A stretch of DNA of 64,000 nucleotides from Pseudodonghicola xiamenensis DSM 18339 (GTDB lineage Bacteria; Pseudomonadota; Alphaproteobacteria; Rhodobacterales; Rhodobacteraceae): NCBI RefSeq assembly GCF_000429365.1, contig NZ_AUBS01000017.1:1-64000 (forward strand), read 5' to 3'. The notes beneath the pieces were generated by a model that saw only the letters and a list, made by a program, of their open reading frames with translations, searched no databases and was not told the origin of the DNA. This document shows, piece after piece, positions 36,748 through 45,972 of this stretch (position 1 is the first letter of the stretch; every line of letters starts with the position of its first letter). Position numbers and translations under genes: made by a program.

Positions 36748-36770
36748 CGCGCCGGGCCCGGCCCGGCGCG
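36748..36770 (+). terminator. GC-rich hairpin after the pseudoprotease gene
   Basis: CGCGCCGGG, loop CCCGG, CCCGGCGCG gives a perfect nine-base-pair stem 11 bp after the stop. There is no real T run, so termination efficiency is uncertain. Confidence 0.5.
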
Positions 36771-36890
36771 TGCCTTGATTTCCGACACGCCCCGGCAGCT
36801 TTGCGGCAGTGACTTGCCCATGTCCGCCGGCGGCCCTTTTCCCTGCTGGGCAAGCTGCTAAATTGACCTTCGATCACAGAAGGGAACCCG

Positions 36891-37346
36891 ATGCCCCGCT
36901 ACGAATACAAGGTCCTTCCCGCCCCGGCCAAGGGCCGCAAGGCCAAAGGACTGAAATCACCCGAATCGCGTTTTGCCCTCGCCGTGGAAACCACCCTGAA
37001 CGAAATGGGGGCCGAGGGCTGGGAATATCTCAGGGCCGAGCTTCTGCCCAGTGACGAGCGCAGCGGCCTGACCGGCTCGACCGTCAACTGGCGCAATGTG
37101 CTGGTGTTCCGCCGCCCGCTGGAGGCCGCGACCGAGAGCTTCGCCCCCCGCCGGATCGAGACACCCGAGATGCCGCCGGTCACCGAACCGCAGCTGCGCG
37201 CCGGCGAAACGCCTGCTCCGGTGGCCGCGCCGGCAACTGACGAAGACGCGCAGGATGCCGGACTTGCAGCTTCGTCCGATCCGGCGATCGGCGCAGCGCT
37301 GACGACACGGGCCCGGCTTGCCGGCGTGCGCCGCGACGAGGACTAG
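36891..37346 (+). CDS. DUF4177 domain protein
   Basis: This 151-residue protein has an N-terminal DUF4177 domain (MPRYEYKVLPAPAKGRKAKG, FALAVETTLNEMGAEGWEYLRAELL, WRNVLVFRRPLE; residues 1-85). A disordered Pro/Ala/Glu-rich tail follows. AGAAGGGAACCCG precedes the ATG. The family has no known function. It is convergent with bolA and stands alone on its strand. Confidence 0.85.
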   Translation: MPRYEYKVLPAPAKGRKAKGLKSPESRFALAVETTLNEMGAEGWEYLRAELLPSDERSGLTGSTVNWRNVLVFRRPLEAATESFAPRRIETPEMPPVTEPQLRAGETPAPVAAPATDEDAQDAGLAASSDPAIGAALTTRARLAGVRRDED

Positions 37347-37382
37347 GACGGATCCCGGACGGCCCGCCCCCGGCTGGCGGGC

Positions 37383-37652
37383 CTATTCGTCGATATCAAG
37401 CGCCAGCGCATGTATCCGCGCCAGAAGGTCGGGGCCCAATGCCGCATGCACCGCCCGGTGCCGCATCAACCGCCCCTGCCCGGCGAACCCCGCGGCGCGG
37501 ATCACCACGCGAAAATGGCTTTCTCCGCCCTCGCGGTATCCCGCATGCCCCCGATGCGCCTCGCTCTCATCCACGACCTCCAGCAGTCGCGGAGCGAACG
37601 CCTTCTGCAACCGGTCGGCGATTTCGTCTGTCTTGCTCATTATTTCGCTCAT
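37383..37652 (-). CDS. BolA-family protein
   Basis: This 89-residue protein has the BolA fold: RLQKAFAPRLLEVVDESEAHRGHAG (helix and strand), ESHFRVVIRAAGFAGQGRLMRHRAVHAALG. The GHAG and HR..H residues are those that bind [2Fe-2S] with monothiol glutaredoxins. BolA proteins regulate iron homeostasis and envelope shape. An alternative start at the second Met (MSKTDE, four residues in) is possible. It is divergent from the J-domain gene across 100 bp, a pairing also recalled from other Rhodobacteraceae. Confidence 0.93.
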   Translation of the reverse strand: MSEIMSKTDEIADRLQKAFAPRLLEVVDESEAHRGHAGYREGGESHFRVVIRAAGFAGQGRLMRHRAVHAALGPDLLARIHALALDIDE

Positions 37653-37752
37653 GCGGCAAAAATTTCGCCGCCCCCTCTTCTATCTGCCGCCACTTAGATT
37701 AAACTCTGGCGTCCGAGTCCAGAACGCCCCCCCCTTGCAAAGGAACAGCGCG

Positions 37753-38379
37753 ATGTCAAAAGCGGATCCCTTTGGTTTCGATATGTCAGTCTCTTCGGCC
37801 AAGAGAAAGAACCCGCGCGGTCGTCGCGGGATGTCCGGCGCGTCGGAAACCTCTGTCCGCATCTGCGATCACGACGGATGCAACGAGCCGGGCAAATTCC
37901 GTGCCCCCAAGGCGCCGGACGTGCTGGACGACTACTTCTGGTTCTGCCAGCAGCATGTACGCGAATACAACCAGAAGTGGAACTTCTTCGAAGGCACCAC
38001 TGAGGCCGAGCTGAACGCGCAGCAGACCAAGGACAAGGTCTGGGAACGCACCACCCGCCCGATGGGCGACCCCGAGGCCCGGGCCTGGGCCCGGCTGGGG
38101 ATCGAGGACCCGCATCAGGTGCTGGGCCAGAATGCCACCAAGAATCCTGGCCGGGGCGCCAGCACCGGGCGGCGTCTGCCGCCGACCGAACGCCGCGCGG
38201 TCGAGATTCTCGAGGCCAAGGACAGCTGGACCAAGGCCGAGGTGCGACGTGCCTACAAGAAGCTGATCAAGGTTCTGCACCCCGACATGAACGGCGGAGA
38301 TCGCAGTCAGGAAGAACAGCTTCAGGAAGTGGTCTGGGCCTGGGAACAGATCAAGGACAGCCGCAACTTCAAGGATTGA
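37753..38379 (+). CDS. J-domain (DnaJ-like) protein
   Basis: This 208-residue cytosolic protein has a C-terminal J domain: AVEILEAKDSWTKAEVRRAYKKLIKVLHPDMNGGD (about 150-190) with the HPD motif that stimulates DnaK. The N-terminal part holds a possible zinc site (RICDHDGCNEPGKFRAPK, WFCQQHVREYNQKWNFFEG). There is no G/F or zinc-finger region of canonical DnaJ. I chose the ATG at 37753 (MSKADPFGFD); the open frame to 37318 upstream overlaps other genes. It lies between bolA and cobS, a conserved neighbourhood from memory. Confidence 0.9.
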   Translation: MSKADPFGFDMSVSSAKRKNPRGRRGMSGASETSVRICDHDGCNEPGKFRAPKAPDVLDDYFWFCQQHVREYNQKWNFFEGTTEAELNAQQTKDKVWERTTRPMGDPEARAWARLGIEDPHQVLGQNATKNPGRGASTGRRLPPTERRAVEILEAKDSWTKAEVRRAYKKLIKVLHPDMNGGDRSQEEQLQEVVWAWEQIKDSRNFKD

Positions 38380-38802
38380 GGAACGGGCAGGATCGGCGAC
38401 CCAGGTCGCCCGGTCCGCCCCATCCCCTGCCGGACACAGGCTGTCCCGCGTCTTTATTGCCTATTTTTCCCGCAATGATTTCCGGGGGCTCTAGATGGCA
38501 CCAGCCTCTGGCGACACCGTCATTGCCCTTGGTCCCGCGTCTTCGGACTTCGACATCCGTGCATGCCGGCCCTCGGAGAAACCGATCTCGGGCAGCGACG
38601 GGCGCGCCAGCCTGATCAGCGCGACCGCGATGTGATCCCGAACGCCCAGCCGGGATAGAGCCCTCTCCTGCGGCAGTCCGCCCATCGCATGTGACGCAGG
38701 GTTTCCATGCGGGCGCCTTCCCCTTGTCACCGGCCCCGATATGTTGCACCACATTGCTGCCGGCAATTCGGCCGGACTTACTGAATTCAAGGGACGAGAC
38801 GA
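38380..38802. other. 423-bp region between the J-domain gene and cobS
   Basis: No gene is certain here. On the minus strand a frame from ATG 38685 to stop 38491 (64 codons, beginning MGGLPQERALSRLGVRDHIA) has GC-rich third positions like a real gene over its first 40 codons. I do not recognise it and see no ribosome-binding site. No cobalamin riboswitch pattern was found upstream of cobS. Confidence 0.4.
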
Positions 38803-39789
38803 ATGGCTGACGGCGCGCTCGATATCAACGCAAAACCGACCGAAGAGATCTCCGTGCGCGACGTCTTCGGCATCGACACCGATATGGTGGTCAAGGGCTT
38901 CGCCGAAGCCACTGACCGCGTGCCGGTGATGGATCCGACCTACAAGTTCGATCCCGACACGACCCTGGCGATCCTCGCAGGCTTCTCGCATAATCGCCGG
39001 GTGATGGTGCAAGGGTATCACGGCACCGGGAAATCCACCCATATCGAACAGGTGGCCAGCCGCCTGAACTGGCCCTGCGTGCGCGTCAACCTCGACAGCC
39101 ACGTCAGCCGGATCGACCTGATCGGCAAAGACGCGATCAAGCTGGTCGACGGCAAGCAGGTGACCGTGTTCCATGAGGGCATTCTGCCCTGGGCCCTGCG
39201 CAACCCCACCGCCATCGTCTTTGACGAATACGACGCTGGCCGCGCCGATGTGATGTTCGTGATCCAGCGGGTGTTGGAAGCGGACGGCAAGCTGACGCTT
39301 CTCGATCAAAACGAGATCATCACCCCGAACCCCTATTTCCGGCTGTTCGCAACCGCCAACACCGTCGGTCTGGGCGATACCACCGGGCTCTATCACGGGA
39401 CCCAGCAGATCAACCAGGCCCAGATGGACCGCTGGTCGCTGGTCGCGACGCTGAATTACCTCAATCACGATGCCGAAGTGATGATCGTGCTGTCGAAGGC
39501 ACCACATTACAATACCGAAGCCGGCCGCAAGAAGGTCAGCCAGATGGTGACCGTCGCCGATCTGACCCGCACTGCCTTCATGAATGGCGAACTGTCGACG
39601 GTGATGTCGCCGCGGACGGTGATCAACTGGGCGCAGAACGCGGAAATCTTCCGCAATGTCGGCTATGCCTTCCGGCTGTCCTTCCTGAACAAATGCGATG
39701 AGCTGGAGCGCCAGACCGTGGCGGAGTTCTATCAGCGTTGCTTTGACGAGGAACTGCCCGAAAGCGCGGCGAGCGCCAGCCTGAAATAA
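38803..39789 (+). CDS. cobS: Cobaltochelatase CobS subunit (AAA+ ATPase)
   Basis: CobS forms the AAA+ ring that, with CobT, powers CobN to insert cobalt into hydrogenobyrinate diamide in aerobic B12 synthesis. The 328-residue protein has the Walker [10 protein letters not shown] (near residue 73), Walker [13 protein letters not shown], and the sensor-type [10 protein letters not shown], with the N-terminal [14 protein letters not shown] segment specific to CobS. It is followed by a terminator, and cobT lies 375 bp further on the same strand. cobN is not in the window. Confidence 0.97.
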   Translation: MADGALDINAKPTEEISVRDVFGIDTDMVVKGFAEATDRVPVMDPTYKFDPDTTLAILAGFSHNRRVMVQGYHGTGKSTHIEQVASRLNWPCVRVNLDSHVSRIDLIGKDAIKLVDGKQVTVFHEGILPWALRNPTAIVFDEYDAGRADVMFVIQRVLEADGKLTLLDQNEIITPNPYFRLFATANTVGLGDTTGLYHGTQQINQAQMDRWSLVATLNYLNHDAEVMIVLSKAPHYNTEAGRKKVSQMVTVADLTRTAFMNGELSTVMSPRTVINWAQNAEIFRNVGYAFRLSFLNKCDELERQTVAEFYQRCFDEELPESAASASLK

Positions 39790-39830
39790 GGCCGCTCACT
39801 GCCCGGCGATATCGGGCCAACAGAAAACAG

Positions 39831-39857
39831 GGCGCGAGCTGAAAGCTCGCGCCTTTT
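39831..39857. terminator. Rho-independent terminator after cobS
   Basis: GGCGCGAGCT (39831-39840), loop GAA, AGCTCGCGCC (39844-39853), then TTTT. On the minus strand it is followed by CTGTTTT and could also end the small divergent ORF. Confidence 0.85.
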
Positions 39858-39972
39858 GCGTTCGGGCTGTCGCCATATCGACAAGAGACCCGGAATGCCT
39901 GCCGGATTGACCGGCAGCATCGGCCCGGCGGCAACGGCGGAATAGTCCCAAAGGCTGGACGCGGCCCTTTCG

Positions 39973-40137
39973 TCACCGCGGACCATCGCGTCGCTCGCCC
40001 CGGCTGCTGCGGCAATCGTCGCACGGCAGCCGCATGTCGATCATCTTGTGGGCCGGGCACTGGACCGAAGCCCCGGGACGCTCGGGAATACACCGCCCCC
40101 TATGGTCAAGGGGCGGGAATGTCTCTAGGCTACGCAC
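39973..40137 (-). CDS. Possible 54-residue zinc-ribbon-like protein between cobS and cobT
   Basis: A minus-strand frame from GTG 40137 to TGA 39973 encodes a small protein with CIPERPGASVQCPAHKM followed by IDMRLPCDDC. The spacing CxxH...CxxC is that of a small zinc ribbon. The frame is short, has no clear ribosome-binding site, and continues upstream through the cobT start region, so the start is uncertain. I do not recognise a family. The 115 bp between it and the cobS terminator hold only a GCCGG...CCGGC hairpin. Confidence 0.35.
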   Translation of the reverse strand: MRSLETFPPLDHRGRCIPERPGASVQCPAHKMIDMRLPCDDCRSSRGERRDGPR

Positions 40138-40164
40138 AAGACATAAGACCGGACCTGACCCGCG

Positions 40165-42042
40165 ATGAGCAAACCCACCGACAACCCCGCCGATCCGTTC
40201 AAGAAGGCGCTGGCCGAAGCCACCAAGGTGATGGCCAACGATCCCGAACTGAACGTCTCTTATTCGGTCGACCCTTCTGGGCTGTCCGGAGAGAGCATGC
40301 GCCTGCCGCAGGTCAGCCGGCGGATGACCCGGGACGAGGTGCTTTTGGCACGCGGGACGGCGGATGCGCTGGCACTGCATCGGCGCTATCACAACGAGGC
40401 GGTGCATTCACGCTATGCCCCCCCGGGCGATATGGCGCGCGACATCTATGAGGCGATGGAAACCGCCCGCTGCGAGGCGATGGGCGCCCGCGATATGCCC
40501 GGCACCGCCAGCAATATCGACGTGAAGATCACCCACGAGGCGCTGCGGCGCGGTTATGACAGCATCAAGGATGCCTCGGAGGCGCCGCTGCCGGTGGCGG
40601 CAGGCTATCTGATCCGTCACCTGGCCACTGGCCGCCCCTTACCGCGCGGCGCCGATAACGTGATGGAGCTGTGGCGCGGCTATATCGAGGAACAGGCCGG
40701 CGGCACGCTGGAAGAGCTGCAGGAAAAGCTGTCTGACCAGACCGAATTCGCCAAGTTCGCACGCCAGATGATCGACGATCTGGGCTATGGCGATCAGCTG
40801 GGCGAAGATCCCGATCAAGCCGACGAGGATCAGGAGGATCAGGCCGAGGAAGACGCCGAGGAACAGGAGAACCCCGACAGCACCGGCGAGGAGGATCAGG
40901 AAGATCAGACCGCCGAGGCCGACCCGGAGCAATCCCAGGACGAGCAGCAGGACAGCAGCGAAGCCCAGGTCAGCATGGATGAGCTGGCCGATGAGGAAAT
41001 GGGCGAAGAGACCGAGATGCCCGATGGCGAGGCGCCGCTGGAGCCGCCGCCCCCGCCGCCCGCCTCGGAGGCCGATCCGAACTATAAGGTCTATCTGAGC
41101 ACTTATGACGAGGAGATCGGCGCCGAGGAGCTGGCCGAACCGCAGGAGCTGGAGCGGCTGCGCGCCTATCTGGACCAGCAGCTTGAACCGCTGAAGGGCG
41201 CGGTCAGCCGGTTGGCCAACAAGTTGCAGCGACGGTTGCAGGCGCAACAGAACCGGTCGTGGGAATTCGACCTCGAGGAAGGCGTGCTCGATGCCGGACG
41301 GCTGGCCCGCGTGGTGGCGAACCCGACCACGCCGCTGAGCTTCAAGCGCGAGAAGGACACAGAATTCCGCGACACCGTGGTGACGCTGCTTCTGGACAAC
41401 TCCGGCTCGATGCGCGGACGGCCGATCTCGATCGCCGCGATCTGCGCCGATGTGCTGGCGCGCACGCTGGAGCGCTGCGACGTGAAGGTTGAAATCCTCG
41501 GCTTCACCACCCGCGCCTGGAAGGGCGGTCAGGCGCGTGAGGCCTGGCTTGCCAACGGACGACCGCAGCAGCCGGGCCGTCTGAACGATCTGCGCCATAT
41601 CATCTACAAGTCAGCGGATTCGCCTTGGCGGCGGGTGCGTGACAATCTTGGGCTGATGATGAAGGAAGGCCTGCTGAAGGAGAACATCGACGGCGAGGCG
41701 CTGGAATGGGCGCACCGCCGGATGATCGCCCGGCGCGAGCAGCGCAAGATCCTGATGGTGATTTCCGACGGCGCGCCGGTGGACGATTCGACGCTGAGCG
41801 TGAACCCGGCGAATTATCTTGAGAAACACCTGCGCGACGTGATCGCCATGGTCGAAAAGCGCAAGCAGGTGGAACTGTTGGCGATCGGCATCGGCCATGA
41901 CGTGACCCGCTATTACAATCGTGCGGTGACGATCACCGATGTCGATCAACTGGCTGGCGCGATGACCGAACAGCTTGCCGCGCTGTTCGATGCCGACCCG
42001 CGTGCCCGCGCCCGGGTAATGGGGATCCGAAAGGCGAGCTGA
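40165..42042 (+). CDS. cobT: Cobaltochelatase CobT subunit
   Basis: CobT is the von Willebrand A/MIDAS partner of CobS in the ATP-dependent cobalt chelatase. The 625-residue protein has an N-terminal helical domain (about 1-200), a very acidic middle (about 210-300, with many Glu/Asp/Gln and the PPPPPPASE stretch), and a C-terminal vWA domain with [13 protein letters not shown] (the DxSxS metal site) and [14 protein letters not shown]. The ATG at 40165 fits the family start. The stop codon lies inside a hairpin (42033-42050). It has its own promoter region after the cobS terminator. Confidence 0.96.
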   Translation: MSKPTDNPADPFKKALAEATKVMANDPELNVSYSVDPSGLSGESMRLPQVSRRMTRDEVLLARGTADALALHRRYHNEAVHSRYAPPGDMARDIYEAMETARCEAMGARDMPGTASNIDVKITHEALRRGYDSIKDASEAPLPVAAGYLIRHLATGRPLPRGADNVMELWRGYIEEQAGGTLEELQEKLSDQTEFAKFARQMIDDLGYGDQLGEDPDQADEDQEDQAEEDAEEQENPDSTGEEDQEDQTAEADPEQSQDEQQDSSEAQVSMDELADEEMGEETEMPDGEAPLEPPPPPPASEADPNYKVYLSTYDEEIGAEELAEPQELERLRAYLDQQLEPLKGAVSRLANKLQRRLQAQQNRSWEFDLEEGVLDAGRLARVVANPTTPLSFKREKDTEFRDTVVTLLLDNSGSMRGRPISIAAICADVLARTLERCDVKVEILGFTTRAWKGGQAREAWLANGRPQQPGRLNDLRHIIYKSADSPWRRVRDNLGLMMKEGLLKENIDGEALEWAHRRMIARREQRKILMVISDGAPVDDSTLSVNPANYLEKHLRDVIAMVEKRKQVELLAIGIGHDVTRYYNRAVTITDVDQLAGAMTEQLAALFDADPRARARVMGIRKAS

Positions 42043-42083
42043 AGCTCGCCTGCCTCCGGCGGCCGTATTTGAAACGAGAAGAA
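42033..42083. repeat. Intergenic repeat-like element overlapping the cobT stop
   Basis: GGCGAGCT-GA-AGCTCGCC forms a hairpin that contains the cobT TGA. It is followed by TGCCTCCGGCGGCCGTATTT and GAAACGAGAAGAA. The CCTCCGGCGG...GTATTTG...GAAGAA pattern is one I recall as a frequent short intergenic repeat in Rhodobacteraceae. Only one copy is visible here. Confidence 0.5.
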
Positions 42084-42087
42084 TGAG

Positions 42088-42116
42088 CGGCGCGAATATC
42101 GCGCCGTTCTTCGCTT
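42088..42116 (+). terminator. Terminator after cobT
   Basis: CGGCGCGA (42088-42095), loop ATA, TCGCGCCG (42099-42106), then TTCTTCGCTTTT. Confidence 0.8.
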
Positions 42117-42215
42117 TTCGGCGTCGAAGAAATCGAGGAACGCCATACCCTTGCCCTCCCTCCGGCAAAGGATCATGATCCCGCCCTGCAAGGCAGAGAA
42201 GACAAGAGGCCCCCC

Positions 42216-44009
42216 ATGTTTCAATCCTTCGAGGTGACCGCACGTCCGGATCAGGGGCCGCCCCGGCTGGCGCGCCTGCGTCAGGAGCTGGAGGCCGAAG
42301 GGCTGGCAGGATTTCTGGTGCCCCGCGCCGACGCACATCAGGGCGAATATGTCGCCGCCCATGACGAACGGCTGTCTTGGCTGACCGGTTTCACCGGTTC
42401 TGCCGGGTTCTGCGCCGCGCTGCGCGATGTCGCCGGCGTCTTCATCGACGGGCGCTATCGTACCCAGGTGAAGGCACAGGTGGCGCTGTCAGATTTCACC
42501 CCGGTGCCCTGGCCCGAGGTGCAGTTGGCCGACTGGCTGAAAGCACAATTGTCCGAAGGAGGTCAGGTCGGCTTCGATCCCTGGCTGCATTCCGTGGCAG
42601 AGATCGAGCGGACACAGGCTGTGCTCGCTGGCTCGGGCATCGAGATGCTGCGCTGCGCCAATCTGATCGACCGCATCTGGGACGATCAGCCGGCGCCGCC
42701 GATGCAGCCGGTCAGGGCCCATCCCATCGAATTCGCCGGCGAAACTGCGGCCTCGAAATGTGCCCGCCTGGCCGGAGGGCTGCACAAGGCGGGCCACCGG
42801 GCAGCGGCGATCACCCTGCCGGATTCGATCATGTGGCTGTTAAACATCCGGGGATCGGATATCCCGCGCAATCCGGTCGCCCATGGCTTCGCCATCCTGC
42901 ATGTCGACGGGCGGGTCGATCTGTTCATGGCCGCCGAAAAGCTGAAGGATCTGGGCGATCACCTGGGCGCTGGCGTGACGGTTCATGCGCCCGAAAGCTT
43001 CCTCGATGCGCTGGCCGCAATCGATGGGCCGGTACGGCTCGACAAGAACAGCGCGCCGCAGATCCTGGCCGATGTGCTGGGTGACAAGGCGGTTTACGGC
43101 GAAGAGCCCTGCGCTCTGCCCAAGGCGCGCAAGAACACCGCCGAGATCGCCGGCGCCGCCGAGGCGCATCTGCGCGACGGCGCCGCCATGGTCGAACTTC
43201 TCTGCTGGCTCGACGCCCAGGCCCCCGGAAGCGTGACCGAGATCGACGTGGTCACCAAGCTGGAGGAGTGCCGGCAACGCGACAACGCCTTGCAGGATAT
43301 TTCCTTCGAAACCATCGCCGGTACCGGGCCCAATGGCGCCGTCATCCACTACCGCGTCACCGAGGAGACCGACAGGCGGCTGGAAAACGGCCATATGATC
43401 GTTCTGGACAGTGGCGGCCAATATCTGGACGGCACCACCGACATCACCCGCACCATCGCCATCGGCGAGGTGGGTCAGCAGGAAAAAATCTGCTTTACCC
43501 GCGTGCTTCAGGGTATGATCGCGGTCTCATGCCTGCGCTGGCCCGCCGGGCTGGCCGGCCAGCATATCGAGGCAATCGGGCGGGTGCCGCTTTGGCTGGC
43601 GCATCAGGATTTCAATCACGGCCTCGGCCATGGCGTGGGCGCCTATCTCAGTGTGCATGAAGGGCCCCAGCGACTGAGCCGCCTGAGCGACGTTCCGCTG
43701 GAACCCGGCATGATCTTGTCAAACGAACCCGGCTATTACCGCGAGGGCGCATTCGGCATCCGCATCGAAAACCTGATCGTTGCACAAGAGGCCGCGCCGC
43801 TTGCGGGCGGAGATCCGGAACGTCACATGCTGAATTGGCGGACTCTGACCTATGTTCCGATTGACCGCCGGCTCGTGGTCGTGGAAATGTTATCCGCGGC
43901 CGAACGCGCGTGGCTGGACGAGTATCACGCGCAAGTGGCCCAGCTTATCGGGCCCCGGGTTTCCGGAGAAACCCGTGACTGGCTGGACCGGGCTACGGCA
44001 CCGTTTTGA
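42216..44009 (+). CDS. M24 aminopeptidase P (Xaa-Pro aminopeptidase)
   Basis: This 597-residue cytosolic metallopeptidase removes N-terminal residues before proline. It has the three-domain layout of eukaryote-like APP1: two creatinase N-domains (about 1-150 and 160-300) and the pita-bread catalytic domain (about 310-540). Metal ligands are in VLDSGGQYLDGTTDITRT (two Asp), LGHGVGAYLSVHEGP (His), ILSNEPGYY (Glu) and GIRIENL (Glu). A C-terminal extension follows. It begins with ATG at 42216 after a short leader. It probably forms its own unit, as the upstream cobT has a terminator. Confidence 0.95.
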   Translation: MFQSFEVTARPDQGPPRLARLRQELEAEGLAGFLVPRADAHQGEYVAAHDERLSWLTGFTGSAGFCAALRDVAGVFIDGRYRTQVKAQVALSDFTPVPWPEVQLADWLKAQLSEGGQVGFDPWLHSVAEIERTQAVLAGSGIEMLRCANLIDRIWDDQPAPPMQPVRAHPIEFAGETAASKCARLAGGLHKAGHRAAAITLPDSIMWLLNIRGSDIPRNPVAHGFAILHVDGRVDLFMAAEKLKDLGDHLGAGVTVHAPESFLDALAAIDGPVRLDKNSAPQILADVLGDKAVYGEEPCALPKARKNTAEIAGAAEAHLRDGAAMVELLCWLDAQAPGSVTEIDVVTKLEECRQRDNALQDISFETIAGTGPNGAVIHYRVTEETDRRLENGHMIVLDSGGQYLDGTTDITRTIAIGEVGQQEKICFTRVLQGMIAVSCLRWPAGLAGQHIEAIGRVPLWLAHQDFNHGLGHGVGAYLSVHEGPQRLSRLSDVPLEPGMILSNEPGYYREGAFGIRIENLIVAQEAAPLAGGDPERHMLNWRTLTYVPIDRRLVVVEMLSAAERAWLDEYHAQVAQLIGPRVSGETRDWLDRATAPF

Positions 44010-44143
44010 CAGATCGGGCGGCTTCCCGCCGCCCGCAGACCCCCGGCAGTGACGCCGCGACGGTCCCGGTGATGACACCGGATTGTTACGTGGTGCCGCC
44101 AAGGAATGAATTGAACGATACGCCAGGGGAAGGACGACAACAG

Positions 44144-44488
44144 ATGGCAGACCATATCAGAATCCGTAAAGTGCCGGGGGTTTGGACCGTGCGCTCGGGC
44201 GGGGCGATCCTGGGAGAGACCAGCGCCGCGTTGGAATTGAGCGAAGAGGGTTATGATCCTGTCATCTATTTTCCCCGCTCCGACATTGCCATGGCCTTTC
44301 TGGAACGCACCGACAAGGTGACACATTGCCCGCACAGAGGCGACGCGCATCATTATTCGATCATCACCAAGTCCTCGGTCCATGAAAACGCCGCCTGGAC
44401 CTATGAAGCCCCATTCGAGGGAATGGATGAAATCGCCGAATATGTGGCTTTTCATCCTAGCGACAGCGTGACCATCGAACAAATCTGA
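44144..44488 (+). CDS. DUF427 domain protein
   Basis: This 114-residue protein matches DUF427: VWTVRSGGAILGETSAALELSE, YFPRSDIAMAFLERT, CPHRGDAHHYSI, NAAWTYEAPFEGMDEIAEYVAF. The fold is beta-rich and the family has no proven activity. The ATG at 44144 is preceded by AGGGGAAGGACGACAAC. It lies 134 bp after the aminopeptidase gene and before a bidirectional terminator. Confidence 0.9.
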   Translation: MADHIRIRKVPGVWTVRSGGAILGETSAALELSEEGYDPVIYFPRSDIAMAFLERTDKVTHCPHRGDAHHYSIITKSSVHENAAWTYEAPFEGMDEIAEYVAFHPSDSVTIEQI

Positions 44489-44519
44489 TCGCGCGCGCCA
44501 CGCACACCCCGACAGACAG

Positions 44520-44553
44520 AAAACGCCCCGGACCATCAGGCCCGGGGCGTTTT
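44520..44553. terminator. Bidirectional rho-independent terminator
   Basis: AAAACGCCCCGG (44520-44531) pairs with CCGGGGCGTTTT (44542-44553). It has T runs on both strands and lies between convergent genes. Confidence 0.93.
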
Positions 44554-44575
44554 CATTGTCTCTCTCGTCCAGCGA

Positions 44576-45748
44576 TCAGGCCGACGGCAACAACCAATCC
44601 GAGGCCGCCGTCAGTTCATCCACCGTGACACCATCGAGCTGGGCCACCAATGCGCCATCGTAGGACAGCAGCGTGCCCAAACCGTCCGCGGTGGCGGCCA
44701 GTGTCACATTGGCCGCCAGATCGGCAGTGGTATAGCCACCGCTCTCGGCATCGCGCAGCGTCAGCGTTTCGCCATCGGCGAGCGAGAAATCGGTGATCTC
44801 GACGCCGTCGCCGCCTTTGTTCAGGATAACGAACTGATCCACTCCAGCACCACCGGACAGGATATCGTTATAGTCGCCGATCATGATATCCGCGCCATCA
44901 CCGCCATAGACCAGGTCCTGGCTCAGGGTGTTGTCCTCGGCGTTGATCAGATCGTCACCCTTCTGGCCGCGCAGGATGTCGTCGCCGTTGCCACCTGTCA
45001 GGATATCGTCACCGGTGCCGCCCAAAAGCACATCATCACCGTCCTGACCCAGAAGCTGATCGTCCTGGGCACCGCCCTTAAGCTTGTCGTCACCGTCCCC
45101 GCCCAGCAGGATATCGGCGCCCTTGTTGCCTGACAGGATATCATCGCCGTCACCGCCTTCGATGGAGTCGTCGCCACCGCCGCCGGAAATCGTATCCTTG
45201 CCGCTGCCGCCATAGATATTATCCCGACCGGCCTGGCCGAAGATCACATCGTCACCATCATTGCCGTAGATGGTGTCATTTCCGGCCCCGCCGAAGATGC
45301 GGTCTGCACCGGCATCGCCGCGCAGAAGGTCCTTGCCATCCCCCCCGTAGATCCGGTCGTCGCCTTCACCACCGCTGATGAAATCGTTGTTACCACCGCC
45401 ATAAAGCTCATCATTGCCGTCATGCCCCCAGATGGTGTCTTCGCCAAAACCACCATCCGCGTGATCGTCACCCGGACCGCCTGACAGCGTGTCGTCACCA
45501 AGATGGCCGATCAGCGTATCGTTGCCACCTGCGCCATTCAGGAAATCGTCGCCCTCGCCGCCGCGCAGGACATCATCACCGCCATAGCCGTAAAGCTCAT
45601 CATCGCCACCACGGCCGTTCATCTGATCGTCGCCACCGGTGCCTTTCAGCACATCGTCCGCCTCGGTCCCCGGGAACCGATGCGTGGCCGCCGCCGCCCC
45701 GACATAGATGAATTCATCCGACAGAGGATCAGAAACAAGCGTCGCCAT
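44576..45748 (-). CDS. Repeat-only RTX calcium-binding protein
   Basis: This 390-residue protein is almost wholly RTX nonapeptides. After a short lead (MATLVSDPLSDEFIYVGAAA, HRFPGTEADD), about 28 copies of the GGxGxDxLx unit run from about residue 38 to 295, followed by a C-terminal beta-roll cap (DILSGGAGVDQFVILNKGG, ITDFSLADGETLTL, WLLPSA). There is no catalytic domain, signal peptide or lipobox. Type I secretion and calcium-dependent folding outside the cell are expected. The ATG at 45748 follows AAGGAGAATACC. It shares the block GDDILRGQKG with the larger RTX protein at 9.6-11.5 kb. No transporter is near. A structural or surface-layer role is possible. Confidence 0.9.
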   Translation of the reverse strand: MATLVSDPLSDEFIYVGAAAATHRFPGTEADDVLKGTGGDDQMNGRGGDDELYGYGGDDVLRGGEGDDFLNGAGGNDTLIGHLGDDTLSGGPGDDHADGGFGEDTIWGHDGNDELYGGGNNDFISGGEGDDRIYGGDGKDLLRGDAGADRIFGGAGNDTIYGNDGDDVIFGQAGRDNIYGGSGKDTISGGGGDDSIEGGDGDDILSGNKGADILLGGDGDDKLKGGAQDDQLLGQDGDDVLLGGTGDDILTGGNGDDILRGQKGDDLINAEDNTLSQDLVYGGDGADIMIGDYNDILSGGAGVDQFVILNKGGDGVEITDFSLADGETLTLRDAESGGYTTADLAANVTLAATADGLGTLLSYDGALVAQLDGVTVDELTAASDWLLPSA

Positions 45749-45905
45749 GGTATTCTCCTTCACAAATAAGATGACCACCCGTGGGCACGGTCCCGTTGTG
45801 TCATTTCTTAACAGACAATCAACCAGTTCGTATGACGAAGGCTATCCACGACCGAAATTAAAACAAAATATCATCAAATCCGATGCGAATAAGAAAACAA
45901 TCTAA
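45749..45905 (-). promoter_or_regulatory. AT-rich upstream region of the RTX gene
   Basis: About 150 bases here (for example GAAATTAAAACAAAATATCA, then TCAAATCCGATG and AATAAGAAAACAATC) are much poorer in G/C than the rest of the window. This should hold the RTX promoter. It may bind a silencer such as MucR/H-NS-like protein, or mark recent acquisition. No exact site is defined. Confidence 0.5.
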
Positions 45906-45972
45906 AGGCGAATGAGCGACTGTTTCCCGTTTAGAAGTGCTCCTCGACCACTGGTGTAACCAGTGCCTAAAC

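Noticed and set aside
38380..38802. Cobalamin riboswitch upstream of cobS
   Set aside because: I looked for a B12-box and the usual surrounding stems and found none.
45503..45769. 88-codon plus-strand frame rich in Ile/Ala/Val
   Set aside because: Antisense to RTX repeats; the periodicity comes from the repeat itself.
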